Positions 17,902-27,030 of a stretch of DNA of 64,000 nucleotides are shown piece by piece. The stretch is taken from the NCBI GenBank assembly GCA_019359215.1, contig JAHHHS010000016.1, positions 1-64,000 of the forward strand. Direction: 5' to 3'. The position numbers and the translations under genes are program-made. The notes below the pieces were generated by a model, which saw only the letters and a list, made by a program, of their open reading frames with translations, did not search any database and was not told the DNA's origin. Within the stretch, counting starts at the first letter, position 1; every line of letters begins with the position of its first letter. The DNA comes from Nostoc indistinguendum CM1-VF10. GTDB lineage: Bacteria > Cyanobacteriota > Cyanobacteriia > Cyanobacteriales > Nostocaceae.

Positions 17902-18219
17902 ATGAACAAGAATAATCTCTGCAAACAACGCCCAACCAAAAATAGCGTGTCAATTTTGACTTCACTGGCTGTTTTAGCTTCTTCATTAGTATTGCCTTTG
18001 CAACAAGCTCAAGCTGCTCCATCATTGACTACTGTTGTAAATTTCAACGGTGCCAACGGAGCTGCGCCAAGAGCTGGCGTACTTCAGGGTAAGGATCTCA
18101 ATCTTTATGGAACTACTTCTGCCGGTGGCTCATCTAACAACGGAACTGCATTCAAGCTGAGTGGTGGCGGTTTCAGTACTTTGACCACACTGGTCAACTT
18201 TACAGGAACAGCTTTGTAA
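17902..18219 (+). pseudogene. Secreted GloVer-repeat protein, truncated by repeat insertion
   Basis: 105 residues with a classic signal peptide ([16 protein letters not shown], then AQAAPS). One GloVer-type repeat unit follows ([20 protein letters not shown] and [20 protein letters not shown]). Proteins of this type carry many tandem repeats and usually an anchor, over several hundred residues. The frame ends at TAA where a dispersed GTAACGTAGACGC repeat begins, so the remainder was lost. A terminator-like hairpin at 18379 may be what remains of its original 3' end. Confidence 0.65.
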
Positions 18220-18315
18220 CGTAGACGCAAAACGGCTTGCCGTAGGCTACCACCATCTCTACGAGAGGCTACCGCCAACGCGCAGCGTCTCGTTAGAGAA
18301 GGACGCAAAGAGAAG
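18219..18315. repeat. Dispersed GC-rich repeat cluster
   Basis: GTAACGTAGACGC, GGCTTGCCGTAGGCTACC, CTCTACGAGAGGCTACCGCC and CGCAGCGTCTCGTTAGAGAAGG lie in series and partly pair with each other. This is the same repeat family as at 6561 and 19555. It interrupts the GloVer-repeat protein. Confidence 0.5.
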
Positions 18316-18378
18316 AAAGAAATGCTTAACCCAAGCGTATTGCCCTATACCATAGATAGTAATAATTCCATTCAGCAT

Positions 18379-18414
18379 AAACCCCTCCTAATTTCTATCT
18401 GGAGGGGATTTTGT
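18379..18414 (+). terminator. Rho-independent terminator
   Basis: CCCCTCC (18382-18388) pairs with GGAGGGG (18401-18407), followed by ATTTTGTT. It lies between the truncated secreted protein and the TnpB remnant. Confidence 0.65.
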
Positions 18415-18420
18415 TCCTTA

Positions 18421-19335
18421 AATGACCACTGCAAGAAAGGTATTCCAGGTTTAAAGGGGTATCCTCAGTTCCAGAAAGATTGCCGTTCTGTTGAGTACAA
18501 AACATTAGGCTGGAAACTTGCAGATGATCGAAAATCAATAACTTTCACTGACAAGAAAGGTATTGGAAGATTAAAACTCAAAGGTACTCGTGATTTGCAC
18601 TTCTACCAAATTAACCAGATTAAACGGGTTAGATTGGTAAAACGTGCCGATGGTGTGTATGTTCAATTTTGCATTGATGTAGACCGTTGTGAAAACATAG
18701 AACCAACTGGTAATACAGTTGGACTGGATGTCGGTTTAAAGGAATATTACACCGACTCTGACGGCATTAGGATCGAGAATCCTAAGTTTCTTCGAGTTGG
18801 CGAAAAACTTCTCAAGCGTTCACAACGTCGAGTTTCCAGAAAGGTAAAAGGTTCAAACAACAGAGGCAAAGCAAGACTCGTTTTAGGTAAGCGCCACCTC
18901 AAAATAAGTAGGCAACGTAAAGACCATGCTGTGAAATTAGCACGGTGCGTAGTTCAGTCTAACGACTTGATAGCCTATGAAGATTTGAGGATTAAAAATA
19001 TGGTGAAAAATCATTGTCTTGCTAAGTCTATTAATGACGCATCTTGGTATCAGTTCCGTGTCTGGGTTGAGTACTTTGGTAAAGTATTTAAACGTGTCAC
19101 GGTTGCGGTTAATCCGCAGTACACAAGCCTTGAATGCTCTCGCTGCGGTGAAGTTGTTAAGAAAACTCTATCTACCAGAACACACGTATGTTTGTGTGGT
19201 TGTGTAATGGATAGGGATGAAAACGCAGCTAGAATTATCCTTAGTCGAGGATTGGGTACGGTAGGGCATATCGGAACCTCTGCGCTAGACGTAGGCAACG
19301 CTTGCGGAGATGAAACCTCTACTCAAGAAAGGTGA
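18421..19335 (+). pseudogene. tnpB: IS200/IS605-type TnpB, N-terminally truncated
   Basis: TnpB is an RNA-guided DNA nuclease carried by IS605-family elements. The homologous part begins abruptly at NDHCKKGIPGLKGYPQF, so about the first 90-100 residues are missing, and unrelated sequence precedes it in frame from 18322. The RuvC residues are present: TVGLDVGLKEYYTDSDG (Asp), LIAYEDLRIKNMV (Glu) and CVMDRDENAARII (Asp). So is the zinc finger CSRCGEVV with CLCGC, where a canonical CxxC reads CLCGC. Without its N-terminal part the protein is unlikely to bind its guide RNA. No TnpA is nearby. Confidence 0.85.
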
Positions 19336-19402
19336 AAACCTGCATGAGCAAGTTATGTCTTAGATTCAAGAATCCCCGTGCGTTCACGCCGGGGAGTGTC
19401 AA
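19336..19402 (+). mobile_element. Right end of the IS605-type element, guide-RNA scaffold region
   Basis: Directly after tnpB, AATCCCCG (19371-19378) and CGGGG (19390-19394) form a stem-loop followed by AGTGTCAA, the characteristic right-end hairpin of cyanobacterial IS605/IS1341 elements. In active elements this region is the 3' part of the reRNA/omegaRNA, with the guide lying beyond the end (from about 19403). It looks intact even though tnpB is not. Confidence 0.65.
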
Positions 19403-19963
19403 TCTGGCCATATCAATTAAAGAGCGGTATGCTACCAAGCATTGTCTAGCATTTATACTGGATTACTCAAACTGATAATTGATAGTATGGAGATATAGTA
19501 CTCATATTGGGTTTTTGAAAAACCCCGTACAACTCGAAAAAGCTGATTTGCTACTCCGTACTCCCCACTCTTTGCCTATCGCGCTTCTCTGCGAGACCCT
19601 TCTCTTTGCACAGAGGCTTCTCTTTCAGAGACGCAAACGCGAACGCGCACCACGCAAATAAGTATGGCTACGCAGCGCTGCGTGAACAGAAATCAAAGCA
19701 GATTCCTATAGTATGGAAAAACTTAAGGAAGAATGTAGCAGTTCTGGTTAAAAAGCTCGAAACCTAGTTTATCTAACCATAAATACCTAATTAAATAAAT
19801 ATTAATGTTTTGTTAACTTAAATTAATACAAATTTATGTATAGTATAGAACTTTGCTAAACTTCATAATTTGAGGAAAAATAAATGTTAAATCATGTAAG
19901 ATCGGAATGCTTGTAAAATTGGAAACAACTAACGCCCACAGTACACCATAGGAAAATTAGAAA
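19403..19963. other. Intergenic region with dispersed repeats, upstream of the T4SS-like locus
   Basis: Positions about 19560-19690 hold the GAGACGC/CAAACGCGAACGCGC and GGCTACGCAGCGCTGCGTG repeat family. From 19690 to 19963 the DNA is AT-rich, without coding capacity, and is the likely promoter region of the secretion gene cluster. I see no CDS here; the open frame at 19479 is repeat-derived. Confidence 0.5.
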
Positions 19964-20581
19964 ATGTCTAGGCAAAGTTCTCACGAGAGAAACTTTTTCA
20001 AAGCTTTAATTGGTAGCGCTATCAAAGGATCTCATAAGTTAAGACTGGGACTCCACTCTATCTTGATTATTCTGATTGAATCTGTACCTTTTTTGATTGC
20101 TTGTGCTGTACTTGTAAGCGTTATCAGCCTAAAAAGTCCTATCCTGCTTTTTTGTTTACTAGTTGGTAGTTTAATTGCAGTCATCATCCAAGAAATTGGG
20201 CAGCAAGTGAATTTACCAAAGCGATCGCTAATAATATTACAAATTTTAGCTGCAGCCGTAATTCTGAGTTTATATTGGTTAGACTGGTTTGCAGCCCCCG
20301 CACAAGCACAGTTTTTTGGGGAAGCTGAAAGGTTTTTCAAAAGAAACTTAGGTGGTGGAACAGGAGTTGGTGGTGGTAGTGAGGCAGCAATAAGTTTGAT
20401 ATTTAATGTGTTGCGGGCCATTTACTTACTCTATATTGCAATCTCTTTGGTTGGTGTGATTAACGCAGTCCGTAAAGATGAAGATTGGCAAAGCATTGCC
20501 AGAACTCCCCTATTAGTCGTTGTTGCTGTTACCATTGCTGATGTACTCACACGCTTTGTAATTGGCCCACAACAGCAGTAA
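19964..20581 (+). CDS. VirB2/TrbC-like pilin subunit (predicted)
   Basis: 205 residues. Two hydrophobic segments (about 35-62 and 72-105) lead into LDWFAAPAQAQFFGEAERFF, a plausible long leader with an AxA-type cleavage site. The mature part has a Gly-rich stretch (NLGGGTGVGGGSE) and two helices around a short charged loop (NAVRKDEDW), the layout of VirB2/TrbC pilins. It is the first gene of a nine-gene cluster and directly precedes VirB3-like and VirB4-like genes, the conserved order of type IV secretion loci. The leader is unusually long and hydrophobic. The call rests on topology and context, not clear sequence identity. Confidence 0.5.
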   Translation: MSRQSSHERNFFKALIGSAIKGSHKLRLGLHSILIILIESVPFLIACAVLVSVISLKSPILLFCLLVGSLIAVIIQEIGQQVNLPKRSLIILQILAAAVILSLYWLDWFAAPAQAQFFGEAERFFKRNLGGGTGVGGGSEAAISLIFNVLRAIYLLYIAISLVGVINAVRKDEDWQSIARTPLLVVVAVTIADVLTRFVIGPQQQ

Positions 20582-20609
20582 ATAATTCAAATATTTCATA
20601 TTTCATCAA

Positions 20610-20981
20610 ATGTCTCAAGAGCGGGAACAAGAATTTCGTCCAGTCAATCAGGTTCTGGGAAGCCAACCGTCATTAGGACCAATTCCTGCCGATCAAATTC
20701 TTCCTTGGACGGTAATTGCCTTAGCCTCTTACTTTATTATCAATGGAATTTTTGGTGGAATTTTCCAAGAAGAGTTTCAAAAATGGTTGTGGACCATACT
20801 AATGACTGGTTGGGGAATAGGAACTTGGTGGATCTTAACCGGTGGTAGGAGTTGGAGTTTTTTAAGTAAATTTATTGGCGTTCCCGCTTGGACAAGAGGC
20901 TTTGCTCGTTATCAAAGCTTATTGGAAGTTAACCATGAAGCAAAAAATCGGAAAACAAAGCGTCGGCGTCGCCGGAAATGA
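20610..20981 (+). CDS. VirB3/TrbD-like inner-membrane protein (predicted)
   Basis: 123 residues with two adjacent hydrophobic segments (about 32-52 and 60-82, WTVIALASYFIINGIFGGIF and WTILMTGWGIGTWWILTGGR) and a very basic tail (KNRKTKRRRRRK). VirB3-type proteins are small, bitopic and encoded immediately upstream of VirB4, which is exactly the position here. The last 47 bases overlap the start of the ATPase gene, implying coupled translation. Family assignment is inferred from size, topology and context. Confidence 0.5.
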   Translation: MSQEREQEFRPVNQVLGSQPSLGPIPADQILPWTVIALASYFIINGIFGGIFQEEFQKWLWTILMTGWGIGTWWILTGGRSWSFLSKFIGVPAWTRGFARYQSLLEVNHEAKNRKTKRRRRRK

Positions 20982-23682
20982 AAGTAGATTAACACCATTT
21001 GAAGATGCCTTACACTTGGCGACAATGCTACGTGTAGCATTGAATGGGCGTGATATTGGTGCTTACCTTTTGACAAAAGGCAATCAAAGAGATCGGTTTT
21101 GCTTTGTTTTTGGTTTTGACTGTAAGGGAATTCATACCACTTTAAGACCCGAACAAATCGATACACTTTTTAATAACATTGAAGCCGGATTAAAAGATAT
21201 CCCTAGCGGTGAAAGAATGACACTGCATTTGGGATCTTTTAGTTCTGATAAAGAACGTCAAAAAGAATTAGTATCGCTAATAAGAAATGCGCCTTCACGA
21301 GATATTAAATATTTGTTGATGGCAGAAAGAGCCAGAGTCAAAGAATTGACTATTTCTGGTATTCGTAAGCCTAAATTTTTGCGTATTTATGTAACTTACA
21401 CCGTTGAATCCAACTCGGCAAATGCAGATGATTGGATAGAGAAACTTTTAGTCAAAGCTGAATCTTGGTGGTTGAAATTTAAAGGTGAACTCTCAGAAGT
21501 AGAAAACCAGCGCATTGAAACCCTGATAACAAATGCTTATAAACAGGGTTTTCTACGCTGGGAACAAATTTTATCTAACCAAATGGGATTGGATGTCAAG
21601 CCTTTGAAGGCAGATGAACTTTGGGAGGGCATCTGGAAAAGGTTTAATGATACGCAGCCAATAGAGATTCCCCAGTTGATGACTTTAGATGAAGAAGGGC
21701 TGCACGAACAAGTTAATTCAGATTTAGCTAGTACTAAATTGTTGATAGACAATATCCACGGCACAACTTTGCTAATGGAGTCTAGCGTACCTTGTGCCGA
21801 TCGCCGCTGGGTTAATGTTAACAATCGTTATATCGGCGTACTATCATTTCTCGAAAAACCCGGAGGTTGGCCAAATAAATCTACTCAACTGCGATATTTA
21901 TGGGAACTATTGGCCAGAGAAAGAGTAGTAGATACAGAAGTTTTTTGTGAGTTGACTGCGGCAAATCCAGCATTGGTGAAAACTACTTTGCAACGAGTGC
22001 TGAAGCAGTCAAACATGACGACAATCATGGCTCAAGAAAAAAGTAAAACTATTGATGTCAACGCTCAATTAAAGTTGAAGAAATCGGTAGCAGCACAAGA
22101 ACAATTGTTTGAAGGTGCAGTCCCGATTTATACGAGTATCGCTATTTTGGTACATCGTCCGACTGTAGAAAAATTAGATGAGGCGACAAGATATATTGAA
22201 AACTGTTTTCAACGTCCAGCAAGGGTAATTAGGGAAACTGAGTATGCCTGGAAAACCTGGCTGCAAACTCTACCAATAGTTTGGGAGGGTTTGTTGGCAA
22301 CCCCCTTTAACCGTCGCCAGCTATATTTAACAAGTGAAGTTCCCGGATTAATGCCTTTAGTTTTAACTAAACGGGGTGATAAAGAAGGGTTTGAGTTGAT
22401 TGCCGAAGAAGGCGGAACACCCGTACATTTAGATTTGTTTACTCAACACAAAAATTTAGCTTTGTTTGCTACAACTCGTGCTGGTAAATCGGTTTTGGTA
22501 TCAGGGATTCTAACTCAGGCTTTGGCGCATGGTATTCCTGTTGTAGCGTTAGATTTCCCTAAACCTGATGGGACATCTACCTTTACTGACTACACTGAGT
22601 TTATGGGGGTCAATGGAGCCTACTTTGATATTTCCAAACAATCGAATAACTTATTTGAACAGCCAGACTTACGATCGCTAGATCCAGAACAACAGCGCGA
22701 TCGCTTTAACGATTATACCGCCTTCCTAGAATCAGCTTTGATGACAATGGTTTTAGGATCATCCACTGAAAGTCAAATTTTATCGCAAACCGTGCGATCG
22801 CTGCTCAACTTAGCATTAGAAGCCTTCTTCGCTGATGAGGGCATACAAGAGCGATATCGACAGGCGATGGCGGGAGGATTTGGCACTCTTGCTTGGCAGA
22901 AAACCCCTACTTTAAAAGATTTTCTGTATTTCTGTTCATCAGAACACTTGCAGCTAAGTACTTTAACTGGCAGAGTAGAAGATGCTCTAAGTCAAATTCA
23001 GCTGCGCTTACGGTTTTGGCTTTCTAGCCGGGTGGGACAAGCCATTTCTGCACCATCTAGTTTTCCTACCGATGCACAACTATTAGTTTTTGCTCTCAGA
23101 AACTTATCAGATAGTGAAGATGCAGCCGTACTATCTCTGAGTGCCTATTCAGCAGCATTACGACGCGCATTAAGTAGTCCGGCCTCGATATTCTTCATTG
23201 ATGAAGCACCAATTCTATTTGAATTTGAGCAGATTTCTGACTTAGTTGGGAGAGTTTGTGCGAACGGTGCTAAAGCTGGTATCAGAGTCATCTTATCAGG
23301 ACAAGATCCTGATACTATTGCCAAATCTAAAGCTGCATCTAAGATTTTGCAAAACTTGACAACACGATTGATTGGACGCATTCAGCCAGTTGCAGTCGAT
23401 AGTTTTGCAGATATCTTAAAGTATCCCCGCCACATTATTTCTCGTAATGCTTCAGAAAGCTTTTTTCCCAGGAAAGAAGGCGTTTATAGCCAATGGCTGT
23501 TAGATGATAATGGTATTTATACATTCTGTCGTTATTATCCAGGTTACGAACAATTGGCAGCAGTTGCTAATAACCCTGCTGAACAAACTGCACGGAGTAA
23601 GATGATGCAAGTTCATAGCGATAAATATGAAGCAATTTCTGCATTTGCACGTCAGTTAGTGGCTACACTACGTAGTAGTTAA
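20935..23682 (+). CDS. VirB4/TraC-type conjugation ATPase
   Basis: A 915-residue AAA+ ATPase expected to power a type IV secretion channel from the cytoplasmic face. Walker A is LFATTRAGKSVLVSGIL (about residues 510-526), Walker B is SIFFIDEAPILFE (about 751-763), and a C-terminal RFIQPV-like GRIQPVAVDSFADI region follows. VirB4 and TraC have this size and a long N-terminal domain before the P-loop. The first Walker glycine is Ala (ATTRAGKS), as in some VirB4 proteins. Start ATG 20935 overlaps the VirB3-like gene. VirD4 would be shorter and carry N-terminal membrane helices, which are absent here. Confidence 0.8.
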   Translation: MKQKIGKQSVGVAGNESRLTPFEDALHLATMLRVALNGRDIGAYLLTKGNQRDRFCFVFGFDCKGIHTTLRPEQIDTLFNNIEAGLKDIPSGERMTLHLGSFSSDKERQKELVSLIRNAPSRDIKYLLMAERARVKELTISGIRKPKFLRIYVTYTVESNSANADDWIEKLLVKAESWWLKFKGELSEVENQRIETLITNAYKQGFLRWEQILSNQMGLDVKPLKADELWEGIWKRFNDTQPIEIPQLMTLDEEGLHEQVNSDLASTKLLIDNIHGTTLLMESSVPCADRRWVNVNNRYIGVLSFLEKPGGWPNKSTQLRYLWELLARERVVDTEVFCELTAANPALVKTTLQRVLKQSNMTTIMAQEKSKTIDVNAQLKLKKSVAAQEQLFEGAVPIYTSIAILVHRPTVEKLDEATRYIENCFQRPARVIRETEYAWKTWLQTLPIVWEGLLATPFNRRQLYLTSEVPGLMPLVLTKRGDKEGFELIAEEGGTPVHLDLFTQHKNLALFATTRAGKSVLVSGILTQALAHGIPVVALDFPKPDGTSTFTDYTEFMGVNGAYFDISKQSNNLFEQPDLRSLDPEQQRDRFNDYTAFLESALMTMVLGSSTESQILSQTVRSLLNLALEAFFADEGIQERYRQAMAGGFGTLAWQKTPTLKDFLYFCSSEHLQLSTLTGRVEDALSQIQLRLRFWLSSRVGQAISAPSSFPTDAQLLVFALRNLSDSEDAAVLSLSAYSAALRRALSSPASIFFIDEAPILFEFEQISDLVGRVCANGAKAGIRVILSGQDPDTIAKSKAASKILQNLTTRLIGRIQPVAVDSFADILKYPRHIISRNASESFFPRKEGVYSQWLLDDNGIYTFCRYYPGYEQLAAVANNPAEQTARSKMMQVHSDKYEAISAFARQLVATLRSS

Positions 23683-23777
23683 TCGGGTTCTGTAAGTAGT
23701 TAACAGTGATTCAAAAAGTTGTAAATCATAGTTAAAAAGCTCAGAAAATGCTTGAAAAGTCGCACATTTTAGCAGAA

Positions 23778-23870
23778 ATCCCTCTCCAAACCTCTCCCCC
23801 ACAGGGAGAGAGGCTTTGAAACCCCCATTCCCTGTTAGGGAAGGGGGGCTAGGGGGGTTAGGTTTGGGAG
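23778..23870. repeat. Dispersed CCCTCTCC/GGGAGAGG repeat
   Basis: CCTCTCCCCCACAGGGAGAGAGG forms a hairpin, and CCCCCATTCCCTGTTAGGGAAGGGGGG forms another. This is a common cyanobacterial intergenic repeat. It falsely extends the following gene upstream and separates it from the VirB4-like gene. Confidence 0.5.
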
Positions 23871-23959
23871 CCTTTGAACTTACCAAAAATACTTTTAAAA
23901 TATCCTCGAAATTTCTGACTTGCTACTTAATATCGTCTACCTTTTTCAGGCACAAATGT

Positions 23960-24787
23960 ATGCGAAAAACTACCATTTTTACTTTTACGTTGCTATCCCT
24001 GGCAATCCTACCAGCAATGGCACAAGTTAACACGGAATTAGGCCAGGTTTGGAATGATATTAAATTATATTCCGCAGAAATGGAAAAATACTTTCAAAAT
24101 AATCTCAGCGATAACTTAAAGCCTTTAGAAGCACAGAGTCGAAATGCTCTTGATAGTGCCAAGGGAGATAGAGAATTGAAGATACCTAATCCTGTAGCTG
24201 CGGGAAAAAAGATTCGTGATAATATTATCAACGAATCTTATCGTTCACAGTCTAGAGAAAGCCGCTTTGAAAATAATGTAGCAGTACGGGGAAATATAGC
24301 TAGTAATGAACTCAATCGTTTTATTACTCGTGGAGCAGCGGAAGCTCTTCTTGGTAAAGATGGACAAAATCGGACACAAGAAAAGTTAGAAAATACTGAA
24401 AATACATTAGAAAATATTGCCAGTTCTGCCGGACAGGCAGAGTCGGCAAAAGAAACATATCTTGGGAATTTTAGGAGTATTACTAGTAGTATTCCTGGAG
24501 GTAATGAAAATATCAGGGCTATTTCGCTTTTAGCACAATTAATAGGTTTTACTCAATTACAAACTATCAGAATTCAAGAGGCACAATCACAATTTCTAGG
24601 TGAAACATTTGCCCAGACAATACAAACGAATCAGTCTTTACAATATTCTAATTTAAATTTAGCAAATATTTCTCAGCAGGCAGAAGAGGCAAATCGTGCT
24701 CGAAGAGTAGATACATCTACAGAAGCAGCGCGACTTTTACGAGCTACTTCTCAACTAGATTTGTTTGGTAGAGAAGTTGATAAGTAG
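23960..24787 (+). CDS. Secreted helical protein, VirB5/TrbJ-like (predicted)
   Basis: 275 residues starting MRKTTIFTFTLLSLAILPAMAQ, a clear signal peptide cleaved after AMA. The mature protein is helical and Gln/Asn/Glu-rich, with paired amphipathic segments (QVWNDIKLYSAEMEKYFQNN and LAQLIGFTQLQTIRIQEAQS), like the VirB5/TrbJ minor-pilin family that caps T4SS pili. It lies between VirB4-like and VirB6-like genes, the usual VirB5 position. ATG 23960 is chosen because upstream in-frame codons are dispersed repeat. Confidence 0.55.
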   Translation: MRKTTIFTFTLLSLAILPAMAQVNTELGQVWNDIKLYSAEMEKYFQNNLSDNLKPLEAQSRNALDSAKGDRELKIPNPVAAGKKIRDNIINESYRSQSRESRFENNVAVRGNIASNELNRFITRGAAEALLGKDGQNRTQEKLENTENTLENIASSAGQAESAKETYLGNFRSITSSIPGGNENIRAISLLAQLIGFTQLQTIRIQEAQSQFLGETFAQTIQTNQSLQYSNLNLANISQQAEEANRARRVDTSTEAARLLRATSQLDLFGREVDK

Positions 24788-24878
24788 GATTTTAGAAGAA
24801 AAAACTCTAATTTCCTATACAATTTTTGAAATCCATAAACTTTTTACAAACCAACAACAAATCTAAAAAGCAGTTTGT

Positions 24879-24955
24879 AGTGGTGCGTTATCGGCAGCCT
24901 AAGCATAACGCACCTCAAGTATGTGGGATAGTGCGTTAGATTCCTAATGCACCCT
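24879..24955. repeat. Paired palindromic repeat (GTGCGTTA/TAACGCAC)
   Basis: GTGCGTTA (about 24882) pairs with TAACGCAC (about 24906), and GTGCGTTA (about 24931) pairs imperfectly with AATGCAC (about 24945). This is a Nostoc-type intergenic palindrome placed inside the secretion cluster before the VirB6-like gene. Confidence 0.5.
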
Positions 24956-24987
24956 AGAAAATCTAAAAAACAGCCTATCAACTCAAA

Positions 24988-26049
24988 ATGCAACTTGCTA
25001 TTCAATTAATTTTTGCTCAACTAGGTTCCCAAGTAGGCATTGATGAGGTCCTCAATAATGGTGCCGCCACTTCTCAAAGTATTGCTGAAGGATGGGACAA
25101 ACAATGGCTGAATTTATTACAGAATACCACCAGTAATAGCTTGTATGGAGCGCTGACAACTCTGGGTATTTTTTTTGCAGTAGGAACCCTGCTATTTTTT
25201 ATGATACAATTCCTCAAAGACTTAATATCCTACGAATACAGTCGTCCAATATCAGCTTTAATCTGGCCTTTTGTGGTGGTCATCCTCTTAAGTAATACAG
25301 GCAATGGAAGTATGCTTTCTAGCCTGACACTGGGAGTGCGGAACTTTATAAACACTGTCAATCAGCAAGTATTAGTAACAGCAGATGCGGATAAAATGTA
25401 TCAGCAAGCATTGAGTATGAGTGTTGCTGAAGAAGTAGCTGGTTCTTTTCTGCGTCCTTGCCAATCGCTAACTGGTGAACAACAAAGCCGATGCTTTACT
25501 GAGGCTGCCGAAAAAGTTAATATTCTCTTGCAGAGATATAGAAATACGTATAGGAATCAAAACTGGATAATTAGGCTACAAACTAAGGTAGAGGATATCA
25601 GATATGACAAAGGCTTTGTATCAGAAACCTCATTTAATTCTTTGTTAGGTTCTACAGTCCAAACAAGCATCAAAAACTTTTTAATTTCCTTACAATATGC
25701 CTTCCAGAATTTGATAGAAGCAACTATGTTGCTGATAGCAGCTTTAGGACCAATAGCCGTAGGTGTATCTTTACTGCCTGTAGCTGGTAAACCAATTTTT
25801 GCATGGCTGACCGGATTTTTATCTATTGGAATCGCCAAGATTTCATTCAATATTATTGCTGTGCTAACTTCCGCAGTTATTGTAAATGGGCCAGGTCAAG
25901 ATGTTAATGTTGATCCAGACTTAATGTGGTTCATAATTTTTCTAGGAATTTTAGCACCAATTTTGTCGTTAGTTGTGGCTGCTGCTGGAGGTTTTGCAGT
26001 ATTCAGTGCTATTAGCAATACGGCTTCTTTAGTAAAAGAGAGGATATAA
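24988..26049 (+). CDS. VirB6/TrbL-like polytopic membrane protein
   Basis: 353 residues with about five to six helices (about 55-75, 85-105, 235-260, 265-285, 290-305 and 310-345). The pattern AALGPIAVGVSLLPVAGKPI in the C-terminal half resembles the conserved central block of TrbL/VirB6 proteins, which form part of the inner-membrane translocation platform. Start ATG 24988. It sits after VirB5-like and before VirB8-like genes. A cysteine pair (PCQSLTGEQQSRC) lies in the probable periplasmic loop. Confidence 0.65.
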   Translation: MQLAIQLIFAQLGSQVGIDEVLNNGAATSQSIAEGWDKQWLNLLQNTTSNSLYGALTTLGIFFAVGTLLFFMIQFLKDLISYEYSRPISALIWPFVVVILLSNTGNGSMLSSLTLGVRNFINTVNQQVLVTADADKMYQQALSMSVAEEVAGSFLRPCQSLTGEQQSRCFTEAAEKVNILLQRYRNTYRNQNWIIRLQTKVEDIRYDKGFVSETSFNSLLGSTVQTSIKNFLISLQYAFQNLIEATMLLIAALGPIAVGVSLLPVAGKPIFAWLTGFLSIGIAKISFNIIAVLTSAVIVNGPGQDVNVDPDLMWFIIFLGILAPILSLVVAAAGGFAVFSAISNTASLVKERI

Positions 26050-26155
26050 AAAATTCAAAATGAATAAAGTTGTTGAAAGTATCCTGACTGCTGAATTATA
26101 TGCAAATCATAATTAATATATAATAACTGAAGTTTTTTGCAGAAGAGGTGATGAA

Positions 26156-26980
26156 ATGGTGCGTTTACTGGAAAAAAGACAAACAATAGCAAGTGTTTTG
26201 ACACTTTTTGCGATCGCAACCTTCGGTTTACATCTATTAGTTTTATTTTTATTCTTATTGCAAGGGCTAAATATTCGCCAACTCAGTGTGAGAAAAGCTC
26301 CCAACTTTGTGCAATTAATAGACGGTAAAGCAGTAGCTAATATTGATGATTTAGCAAGAGAACCAGAAGCAATTCGCCAATTCATCAGCAAAACGATGAT
26401 ATCAATGTTTAGCTGGTCTGGAAACTTACCACCACAAAGGATTGAAGAAGTTGCAAACCCCAAACCAGATTTAGGAATTGTTATTCCAACACCTCAAGGG
26501 GGTAGTCAAAAAGTTAGTACCAGCAGTTGGATAGCTAGTTTTGCCTTATCCGAGGACTTTCGCAAAGGTTTCTTGAGGACAGTTGCAGAAATGACACCAC
26601 CAGAAGTTTTCTCTGAAGATCCAAAGCTTGCTATGACATCAGAATTAGTTATTAAGCGGGTTTATCCACCAAAACAAATTGCACCAGGTAAGTGGCAAGT
26701 GGGTATGGTAGCCGACTTAATTCAACAAAACCGAGTTGGTGGTGCAAAAGTCATCACTCCTTTTAATAAAGATTTCCTTATACGTGCAGCAGATTATTTC
26801 GGTAATCCCCAAGCAGGTAATAGCACAGACCTGCAAAAGGCAATTTACAGTGTCCGCGCTGAGAAACTAGAAATTTATGAAATTCGTAACTTATGTTTGT
26901 TAGATGGTTACAACAACCTTAATCAAGATAAATTAACGCAATGCGGGGCTGGACAGACATCTGATAGCTTTATCAGATAA
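26156..26980 (+). CDS. VirB8/TraE-like inner-membrane protein, copy 1
   Basis: 274 residues with one N-terminal membrane helix (TFGLHLLVLFLFLLQG region, about 15-40) and a large periplasmic domain. The motif FVQLIDGKAVANIDDLAREP followed by EAIRQFISKTMISMFSWS is shared with the next gene and recalls the TraE/VirB8 fold. The ATG at 26156 has a GAGG seven bases upstream. VirB8-type proteins bridge inner and outer parts of the channel. Confidence 0.55.
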   Translation: MVRLLEKRQTIASVLTLFAIATFGLHLLVLFLFLLQGLNIRQLSVRKAPNFVQLIDGKAVANIDDLAREPEAIRQFISKTMISMFSWSGNLPPQRIEEVANPKPDLGIVIPTPQGGSQKVSTSSWIASFALSEDFRKGFLRTVAEMTPPEVFSEDPKLAMTSELVIKRVYPPKQIAPGKWQVGMVADLIQQNRVGGAKVITPFNKDFLIRAADYFGNPQAGNSTDLQKAIYSVRAEKLEIYEIRNLCLLDGYNNLNQDKLTQCGAGQTSDSFIR

Positions 26981-27030
26981 AAGGTTTCTCGTTTACTGGC
27001 TAATAGTTCAATTTATATAATCAATTATTA

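Noticed and set aside
20875..20935. Upstream extension of the VirB4-like frame
   Set aside because: It lies wholly within the VirB3-like gene. The ATG at 20935 fits overlap-coupled translation better.
23816..23959. Upstream extension of the VirB5-like frame
   Set aside because: It is dispersed repeat DNA, and using ATG 23960 gives a textbook signal peptide.
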